DNA from: Isoetes taiwanensis
Taxonomy: Eukaryota; Streptophyta; Lycopodiopsida; Isoetales; Isoetaceae
Direction of reading: 5' to 3'
Assembly (NCBI GenBank): GCA_021234155.1
Contig: JAJEKV010000011.1
Span: forward strand, 10,581,712-10,645,711
Length of the DNA: 64,000 nt
The notes under the pieces are model-generated. The model made no database searches. It saw only the letters and a list, made by a program, of their open reading frames with translations, and was not told the DNA's origin. Below, piece by piece: positions 56,438-64,000 of the stretch (its first letter is position 1; the number at the start of each line of letters is the position of its first letter). Both the position numbers and the translations under genes were made by a program.

Positions 56438-59400
56438 CCATCCCCCTCCTACGACGGCGACGAGTCCTCGAAGCTGGTGCCGGAGTACTCAAACTTGGCT
56501 TATCTGGGTAACGTCGGTGAAACTCCGCAATTTTATCAGGAGCATTACTCAGATTCTCGGCGGGCTCCCAGGTTCTATCTCTTGGCGAGTAACCTTCCCA
56601 ATCGACAAAGTAATACAATCAACAACAAAGAAACTTGGAGTCGGAATCTCTCAATTTGAACTCCTCATGATCATCAATTTCTACTGGTGGTGGCGGCGGA
56701 GGAACGCGATCTGGGAAAGTATTGGCTGTATAGGGCTCCAATAGCGAAACATGAAATACTAGATGAAGCCGAACAGCTGGAGGGAGCTCGACCCGGAATG
56801 CTACATTGCTGATCTGAGCCGTGATCCGGTAAGGACCAAAGCGACGATAGTCAAGCTTATTGCGAGGGGCGAGGTAGGGAAGGTCCCTACGAAGAAGCCG
56901 GACAAGGTCACCAGCGTGAAACTTAGGAGCTTCTGCCGATACAAATCAGCATAATGCCGATAGCGTTCACATTTCGGTGAAGATGATCTTGAAGATCAAT
57001 TGAAGAGCACGGAGTTTCTCAAGTCGGGACTTCGGCACTAGGATTGATCGAGTCACTACGGCGATGCTAAGAGACCAACGAGGATCTTGACCCGAGTTTA
57101 GAAAGAATGGAGTCTGGCCAGTGGAAGCATGTACTGAGTTATTATAGGCAAACTCAGCTAGTGGAAGATAATTGACCCAATCATCCTTCTGGTAACTGAT
57201 AAAGCACCTTAAATATTGCTCAGTCCGGATTAGTGCTCTGCGCACGCCCATTACTTTCTGGATGATGACCAGATGTCAATGAGCGGTTGATATGCAATAA
57301 CTCTAAAAGCCTCTTCCAAAAACCTGCGACGAACTGTGGTCCACGATCGCTGACGATAGTACCGGGCAAACCGTGAAGTCTGGCTACTTCACGAAGAAGA
57401 AGATCCGCTGTTGCCTCACTGGTGATGGTGATGTTGCAAAGAATAAAATAAGTCATCTTAGAAAAACGATCAACAACAACCATGATGGCATCATAACCCC
57501 GAGAGACTGGCAACTCCGGAATAAAGTCTATAGAAATGCTCTTCCAAGGTCCATCTGGTATCGGCAGTGGCTGAAAAAGGCCACGAGGAAGATGCCTTGG
57601 AACCTTCGCTCGATAGCAGATGTCACGGGATCAAATAAAAGCTTCGACAGAGCGACGAAGCCCAGGCCACCAATACTCTCAACTAATAAGTTCAAGAGTC
57701 TTGGCTACTCCAAAGTGTCCGGCCATAGGTGAATCATGGCAAGCCTGGAGAACCCGTAGCCTAAAAGCACCATCCAGCACATACAGAAGCCCATCATGGA
57801 ACAAGAGTCCATCTCGAACCTCAAAACGATCATAGTCTGATCGTATTTGCTGAGAAGATGATGCCGAGCTAAGGTGTGAGAATACATCTTGAGCCAATGG
57901 ATCGGAGGGCAGAGATGCTCGAACAGACTCCAACAAGGCTATATCATGAGGCCTCTCGAACAAAGTGAAGGCTATAAGCTAGAACCGATCAGGCCCTAGA
58001 ATAACTGTGATTGATGGTCGAATGCAGGATCACCTATCTTGGGCTCAAGGTAGGAGCGTCGAGACAAGGCATCAGGCTTCCTTGGAGGGATCCAGGGTGG
58101 TACTTGATCACGAAATCATACTTGAGTATGCCACCGGGCCTGTCGACGGTTGAGCACTCGAAACATACTGAAAATATTCTAGATTTCGATGATCTGTGTA
58201 GACTGTGACCTTATAAGGAGATCCCTCCAGAAAACATCTCCACTCTTCGAAAGAATCCACTATTGCCAACAACTTCTTGTCATAAATGGGGTAGTTGATC
58301 TCAACAGCCTGAAACTTCCCTGAGTGATAGGCAATCAGATGCAATTCATGGTCACCCCCCTCCCATGACAGGATCCCACCAAGCACAAAATCAGAAGCAT
58401 CTGCTTCGACAACATATGGGCACAAAGGATCTGCATGAGCAGCGCTGTGGTGAAAGCATACTTCAGGGTAACAAAAGCAGATTCTGCTTCTACAGTCCAT
58501 TCAAATGGCATGTCCTTAACCGTGAGGCGTGTCAAAGGAAGGGCAATCGCCGAATATCCCGAATGAAATGCCGATAGAAATTGGCAAAGCCGAGAAAACA
58601 CTGAACATCTCGAACGGAAGAAGGTGTTTGCCATTCCAGAACAGTGCTAACCTTTTTGGGTCCATAGAGACTCCATGTGGAGTGACGCGATAGCCAAGGA
58701 ACTCCACATTATCATGCTCGAACTGACACTTCTCAAGTTTGGCATATAACCCATGCTCACAAAGCTTCTGAAGGACCTGTCAAACATGCCTCTCATGTTC
58801 TTCGAGAGTCTTAGAATAAATAAGAATATCATCCAGATAGATGATAAGAAAAGTGTCCAAGAACTCTTGAAAAATATCATTGGCCATATGTTGGAATACT
58901 GCTGGAGCATTGGTAAGTCCAAACGGCATAATTGTGTACTCGAAATGGCCATACCGAGTACGAAAAACCGTTTTCCACCCATCACCCTCCTGGATCCGAA
59001 TAAGATTGTACGCAGCCCGAAGATCAATCTTCGTAAAATAATGCGCACCTTGAAGTCGCTCCAACAACTCTGGGATCAGAGAAAGCGGATACCGATTCGG
59101 CATTGTGATTTTGTTGAGGCCGTGATAATCAACGACCAGACGCAGCGAATCATCCTTCTTTTTGACGAAGAAGATATGCGCTCCAACAGGGGACTGAGAA
59201 TGTCGAATGAAGCCAGTGGCTAGATTCTCTTCAATATAATCCCGCAAAACCTTCAACTCAGCGGGAGATAGACCATATATCAGACCATATGGCGGCATGG
59301 TCCCCGGCTACAAATCAATAGAACAATCATATGGGCGATGCTCTAGGAGTTTGCTGGCCTTGACTTTGTCAAAAACATCATAGAAGTCGCCATATTTATC

Positions 59401-60255
59401 TGGGAGCATTGGAGCAGACTTCGCTGGTGCCGAGCTAGCCGACAGGTGAACCTGGATTGCAAACACTGAACTTCGATCTTGCCTTCTAGATTTATCGAAC
59501 TCGCGAAGAGAAATCTTCGAGATACAGAACTGAGAGCATGAAGAAGCCGCTACAAAAGCAGGAGCAGGAACATGAGCAGGAACATGAACGTGAGCAGGAG
59601 CAACTGGAACATGAACTGGATCAAGAACTGGAGGAGGAACAAGGACTGGAGCAGGAACAGGGACTGGAGCAAGAACTGGAGCAGGAACAGAGACTGGAGC
59701 AAGAACTGGAGCAGGAGCAGAAACCGGAACTGGAGCAGGAGCATAAACTAGAGCTGGGACATCATCAAGAATATGGTTAGAATCTGGGGCATGAACTGGA
59801 GCAGAGGCAAGAGTCGAATCAGAACATAGAACAGAAATAGGAACAGCAAGGACGGAATCAGGGGCCCACGATACAGCACGGATCGAAGTCGATGTTGGTG
59901 TAGAGACCTGATCTGCAGATGAACTGGAACTAGAGCTAGAACTAGCAAATCTAAATGATCTAGTACGCCAATCAATCTGCGGGTTATATAGCTCGAGCCA
60001 GGGCAGACCCAAGACTATTGGCGCATGAGGACTAGAAATGAGATTGAAGGAAATACTACAAGAAACTCCTTCAAACAAAACCTGAAGAGGCGCAGTACAT
60101 TCTGTGACTGCACCCGAGGAGATCTCCCGTCCATCAATCACTTCGACAGAACCAGGATGCTCAACCTTGCTTCTAGGGATAGCATGCTTACTGGCGAACG
60201 CATTATCCATAAAACAAGCATTTGCACCACAATCAAGTTGCGCCAACACTTGCAA
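56438..60255 (-). pseudogene. Chromovirus pol (protease to chromodomain)
   Basis: Protease (60255 down to about 59960) has LAQLDCGANACF, D-C-G-A in place of DSGA, and VLGLPWLELYNPQIDW. A Pro-Ala-Val linker follows at about 59560-59770. RT (59298-58780) is well preserved, with [18 protein letters not shown] and catalytic IIYLDDIL. RNase H (58500-58108) keeps VEADASD and YTDHRNLEYF but has YDKKLLAI where a Glu is expected. Integrase has ACHDSPMAGHFG (57740) and IVSDRGPQF (57345); the DDE Glu is replaced by Gln (GRAQST). The chromodomain (56618 to about 56500) reads YYFVDWEGYSPRDRTWEPAE, then NAPDKIAEFHRRYPDKP. It is spread over at least six frames. Confidence 0.85.
59550..59775. repeat. Pro-Ala-Val linker minisatellite
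   Basis: An 18/24-bp unit around GGAGCAAGAACTGGAGCAG and GGAACAGGGACTGG recurs about ten times. In the pol frame it encodes reiterated PAPVLAPV/PVPAPV between protease and RT. Confidence 0.85.
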
Positions 60256-60327
60256 TCCTCCCCTTCTGATTTCAATGATATAGGGATGAAGAATGCCTTG
60301 CTGACCTTATCCAATGGAATAAACATG

Positions 60328-60836
60328 TCAAGAAATGTGGAAGGAGTCTGAGAAAAGGAGGCCAGCTGACGAGAGACTCCTATTACTTGGACCGGCCCTT
60401 GAAGTTTTCCGACCCGACTTGGCGCTTCCAGGGTATCCACGAGCAATATAGCCGGCTCCTCCACGAGAGAGACAAAGGTTAGCCTCTCTCCGACGCTGCT
60501 TCTCGGCGGCAGATAAAGGTCCTCGAATTGCCCGATCAATCTGCATAGGCTCAGGTCCTGACCTGCTCGATTCTACTGATGACACCGGGGAGGGCATAGC
60601 TACAGGCGTTTGTGTGATTGGGAAGACCCGACTACGTCTCTCTTGCTTATGTTCGAGCCGATTATCACATCGAACTGCAAATCTGATGGCTTCTTCCAGA
60701 GTCCGAGGATCTTCCATAGACAACAACATATCCTTGACATCCTCACGTAACCCCGCCGGAACAATCGAAGTGCAACATCATCCAAGGCGGCATCTACCAA
60801 TTTGACGAAATTACGATGCATATCGGCCGGGCGAGC
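60328..60836 (-). pseudogene. Chromovirus gag fragment with degraded zinc knuckle
   Basis: Read over two frames: AGLREDVKDMLLSMEDPRT, then LEEAIRFAVRCDNRLEHKQE, typical Ty3 gag. The nucleocapsid knuckle, expected as CxxCxxxGHxxxxC, reads CLSRGGAGYIARGYP, so the second Cys, the His and the last Cys are lost. Two of these changes (CAT to TAT, TGC to TAC) are C-to-T type. The frame is cut at 60836 by the CACTA element. Confidence 0.7.
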
Positions 60837-61370
60837 CACTACAAAACCAAAAGCCCCGTTATTTACGGCGTCTATTACGCCCGTCGGGCGTCGTTTGTAT
60901 CGTCGATGATCGGCGTCGCAGCGTCGATAAACGACGCGTCTATTTTCGACGTCGGGCGTCGATATCGACGTTTATGCCGCTATACGGCGTCGCAAGCTGC
61001 GGCGTCTTTAGCGGCGACATGGCGTCGTTCAACGCCGTTAGCGATTATCGGATTGACCCGCGGCAAGATCGCCGCCGAGTGGAGCGCCAGTATACGGCCG
61101 GTGGCGTGGCGATGACCGGGCAACGCGTCGTTCAACGACGAAAAGTACACGCCATCATGTCCGAGTCAGCGTGGCGTTGCCGGCGCAGAAGCGTGGACGA
61201 TGGCGGCGCCGGCGTGTGAAACGTCGTTCAACGACGTTCTCGGGCGTATTGCCACCTGTCCGCTGCGTGGTCGTCGGCTTTTCTGGCCATTTTGGCGCCA
61301 TCGGAATAACGTCGTTCAACGACGGCTGGCGGCGTGGCGGCTACGGAACAACGTCGTTCAACGGCGATTA
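60837..61370. repeat. CACTA subterminal repeat region
   Basis: Five copies of a 15-bp palindrome: 61023-61037 (one mismatch), 61126-61140, 61222-61236, 61310-61324 (perfect) and 61352-61366 (one mismatch), plus many GGCGTCG units toward the terminus. In En/Spm such repeats bind the element's own accessory protein. Confidence 0.8.
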
Positions 61371-61820
61371 AGGAATTTTGATAAAAAAAAATATTTATTT
61401 AATATTATTCAATATGATTTAACGGACAGTTAATATTCATATGCAAAATTAACAAATATTTAATATAAATAAATATTTAGTAATATTTATTAATATTAAT
61501 ATTATCAATAATATTAATAGTATTAATAAATATTAAATATGAACAAAATAAATCGAGAATAAATATTTAAAAATTTAAAAATTCGAAAAATAGAAACAAA
61601 TATTGATTAAATTATATTAATGGTAGATAAGCATTATTGTTTAATATGTAATTAAATGTTTAATAAATCTAAGAATAAAAAAATAGAATCGAGCATAAAA
61701 TTAACATAACAAAAAAATCACAAATAATAAGAACAAAGCATCAAAAATTTAAATTGAATTCAATTAATAAATTTCACAATGTAATTTGCACATTACAAAA
61801 TATATTAAGTCTTTAGTTGT
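61371..61820. other. AT-rich 3' part of the CACTA element
   Basis: Runs of TAATATT and ATTAATA with no gene, between the GC-rich terminus and the last exon of the accessory gene. Confidence 0.5.
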
Positions 61821-63430
61821 TGCTCTCTTCTTCTTCTTCTTCATTGGCTTCGTCTTCATTTACCTGCATTATATTGTATCGCAACAATTAGTTCATTGTA
61901 GTCACAAATAATTATGTAATGAATGATACACACTTCATCCCCTTTTTTCAGCGTTAGCGTGCGACGCGATGGCCGCATGACTCGCCTTGTTTGAAGGCCC
62001 TTTCGCGTTCATCTTTCTTTAGTAAAGGGCGACCAAGCAAATGCGCCTAGTGAGAATGAGCACCAAAACTAATGTTAGTGTTCAACTTTCGAGAACCTAC
62101 ATTATAAACCAAATTTATACTTACAAATAGCTTATCCGAAAAGCCATAACCGCCAGACCAGTCTTATTGGCACTATGGTCGCCACTTGCTTCGTTGTTAC
62201 CTGGCGCCAGTCAGCTGCCTTTGTTCTAGCTTCCCTTTCTTTGATAATATGTTGGCCTTCAAACACTACAATGCAATACAAGGACTTAGTCCACATGGCA
62301 TCATCTAATTATCGACTCATGGGAGAGATGATGTACTTGAAATGCCTCATTAGTCAACGGATAGAAGTGTGCCACTTCCTCTATCGGGACTCCTCAGTAG
62401 CTTTGGCAAGAGCTTTCACCGCTTCTTCTTTCGATTACCTCTGCGCAAAATATAAATAAAATATGAGTACAATGAGGTTATAATGAAGAGCGAAAGAGCC
62501 TAATACACGGTGGATTTAACATGTTTACCCCCGCTTTGAACAAAGTTCCCTCCATGAGATCTCTCCCGACTTGAGCTCGGGGATATTACGCTTCTAAAAT
62601 CTCCTTGATCCTCTCTTTTTGCTCATCATAGGCTCCCGAGTTCCATTCACCCTTGTGGACGTTATGGCAAACGCTATTTGTGACATTATTAGCCATCTTC
62701 CAAAAATTGTCGCCATCTGCGATCTTTGTGTGTGGCGGCAACTCTTGCTACTACACTCAACATAACGACTAACATATGAATATGTGTTAGTGAACAAAAA
62801 GGGCATAATTCAAGATGAACTCACTCATATTGAAAGAGATGCCTTCGTGGAGGTGGTGCGGTGGTGCGATCTTTAATGAGCTTGAAGAGGAATTGCGCCC
62901 ACTCCGAGCGTGGGCGGCGGTGGCCGGCGCTCGCCTTTGGGGGTTCATTCTCCTCGTTAACAGGGAGCGGCCCCAAGATTGAATTCGAAGGAGTGTATGA
63001 GCTATGGCGTGGAGGGTCATGGGCGCCGGACCTCCGCCTACTTTGTTCAACGACCCGGCGCAATCTCCATTTACGCGGCGACATCGAATTGCAAGGCATT
63101 CCACCTATCTTCGGGGTTATCGCCCTCGTTGATATCTCGGAGTTCCCGCTCTTCGTCTTCCCCGCTGGATGCGAGGTCCTTTCCGAATCTCTTCGGGCGG
63201 TGGTGATGAGAAGAAGATCCGCCCATAACCACGACTGACTAACATTATGCATAGGAAAAGAAGGACGAACCGCATTTACACGCTACATTTAAAAACATTA
63301 GAACGTTAAAAATAAATGGTTAACTTACATTTTATCCTAGAAAAAATCCATACCAAATCCACACAATGGTGGAGGTGGCGGTGGTGGCGAGCTAAACCCG
63401 AAGCGACCAACTTAGCCTCTTAAAGGCCTT
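61821..63430 (-). pseudogene. CACTA accessory (TNPA-like/Ptta) protein exons
   Basis: Several minus-strand segments read as one multi-exon gene. 63340-63430: a proline-rich FGFSSPPPPPPPLCGFGMDF, with a donor GTAAGTTAAC near 63325-63334. 62821-63240: SSGEDEERELRDINEGDNPE, then LGPLPVNEENEPP and FLFKLIKDRT, across a frame change. 62594-62770: PPHTKIADGDNFWKMANNVT, then GEWNSGAYDEQKERIKEIL, typical of the plant Ptta/En-Spm transposase-associated family. The last exon is at 61821-61871, after acceptor AATGCAG: VNEDEANEEEEEESNN and a stop. Frame changes inside exons suggest decay or errors. In the family, such proteins bind subterminal repeats. Confidence 0.6.
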
Positions 63431-64000
63431 TGCGAGGTTTAGGGGTCACAAGAAGGCTACCAAGCCACGCCGAGAAGTAAAGTTGTGAACAATAGATATG
63501 CCATCGCGTCGCATCCCATGGTTCTTTGGACATGTGCAAAACTTGCAAGTTATTTATATGGAGTGCGATGAATAACATAGTAGGAAAGCAACAAATGTTA
63601 GCAACATGGGAAGTTCATTACAAAACATTGGGATTTGAATAATTAAAAGTGTCTTTATATATTTGGTTATTAGACAATTAAAAAATTTAATACTCTTAAA
63701 CATGGCAAGATATACAATATTGTATTCATTATTTGAGTTGTGACAACAACAATTTTGACATCTCCAAGGCATCCATGCACGTCATGTGTCGTCTTTGTCT
63801 CACAACCATGGTAGAAGATATTCCAACACTTTGTAAGGCTTCAACAACCCGAGAAGCTTTGGGTCGTGATGAGAATCGTCTTCCGTAGGCACATCATTCT
63901 TGTTTTTGCTCCTCCAACTTGTCAAGGCGTCGTTGGTACATATGGGTTGGATTAATCCATTGGGCATTGTTGTTATTATTAAACCACTCCATTCGCCGCA
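63431..64000 (-). other. CACTA internal sequence to the window end
   Basis: The minus strand has coding-like text at about 63883-63990 (MEWFNNNNNAQWINPTHMYQ) and around 63800-63880 (DDSHHDPKLLGLLKPYKVLE) in another frame. Probably upstream exons of the same CACTA gene. The stretch 63540-63780 looks like an AT-rich intron. Confidence 0.4.

Larger units (their letters stand above)
55928..60836 (-). mobile_element. Decayed Ty3/gypsy chromovirus, 5' part cut by CACTA
   Basis: Minus-strand order: gag remnant, protease, RT, RNase H, integrase, chromodomain, polypurine tract (complement of 56438-56452, GTAGGAGGGGGATGG), 3' LTR (about 55928-56437). The 5' LTR and the start of gag are not in the window; gag is cut at 60836 by the CACTA end. 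Multiple frameshifts and loss of catalytic residues make it inactive. Confidence 0.9.
60837..64000 (-). mobile_element. CACTA transposon, one end and internal part (runs off the window)
   Basis: Starts with CACTACAAAACC at 60837, the classic CACTA (En/Spm) terminus. 60837-61370 is GC-rich and packed with GGCGTCG and the palindrome CGTCGTTCAACGACG, as expected of a subterminal region. An abrupt AT-rich zone follows (61375-61800). Minus-strand exons of the accessory protein follow to at least 63430, with more coding text at 63880-64000. The other terminus lies beyond the window. It interrupts the chromovirus gag. Confidence 0.85.

Noticed and set aside
59538-59780. Glu/Gln-rich protein on the plus strand
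   Set aside because: Antisense shadow of the Pro-Ala-Val linker repeat of the chromovirus pol.
60816-61433. Several overlapping plus-strand frames rich in Arg and Val
   Set aside because: They arise from the GC-rich CACTA subterminal repeats and show no domain.
62861-63238. 125-residue plus-strand frame
   Set aside because: Opposite strand carries the CACTA accessory exons with coherent acidic text; the plus frame is a shadow.

Overview
This is eukaryotic, plant-type nuclear DNA: AT-rich, full of degenerate retroelements, nested insertions, minisatellites and GT-AG spliced gene remnants. No bacterial or organellar gene was seen. A fern or another non-seed vascular plant is my best guess. 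It rests on the type of LINE reverse transcriptase tails, a chromodomain Ty3 element with a group I-like chromodomain, and an unusual Tat-like Ty3 element. This is inference; no species can be named.

Layout. 1-5.7 kb: a copy of a dispersed repeat family (R1) with a tRNA-iMet-complementary site, then mostly anonymous DNA. 5.7-9.4 kb: tRNA-derived SINE heads and three tandem arrays (about 112 bp, 10 bp and about 167 bp units); the 10-bp array forms a long heat-shock-element ladder. 11.4-17 kb: 5'-truncated LINE tails and a copia-type gag remnant. 18.3-25.7 kb: R1 copies B and C; copy B carries a 353-bp GTAC-rich MITE with an 8-bp target duplication, and copy C gives the empty site. 25.7-30.4 kb: decayed LINEs. 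30.8-42.3 kb: a young 11.5-kb Ty3 element with 2.6-kb LTRs and a GGCCA target duplication, coding on the minus strand. It has a ribonuclease H domain placed before the reverse transcriptase. 44.6-45.9 kb: four exons of a decayed PDR/ABCG transporter. 46.5-47.8 kb: R1 copy D. 48.3-49.5 kb: an F-box/kelch gene with one frameshift, the best host-gene candidate. 51-52.3 kb: a tandem duplication, one arm of which holds a retroposon. 53-53.9 kb: a minisatellite. 55.9-60.8 kb: a decayed chromovirus with a heat-shock element upstream of a TATA box in its LTR. 60.8-64 kb: a CACTA transposon inserted in that chromovirus's gag and running off the window.

How the parts relate. Almost all coding capacity belongs to transposons. 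The only host genes supported are the F-box gene and the PDR remnant. Insertions can be ordered by nesting: CACTA is younger than the chromovirus; the MITE is younger than R1 copy B; the 417-bp retroposon is younger than the 51-52 kb duplication. The Tat-like element is young, judging by similar LTRs and an exact target duplication. Coordinates of decayed elements are approximate, since boundaries were read by eye.
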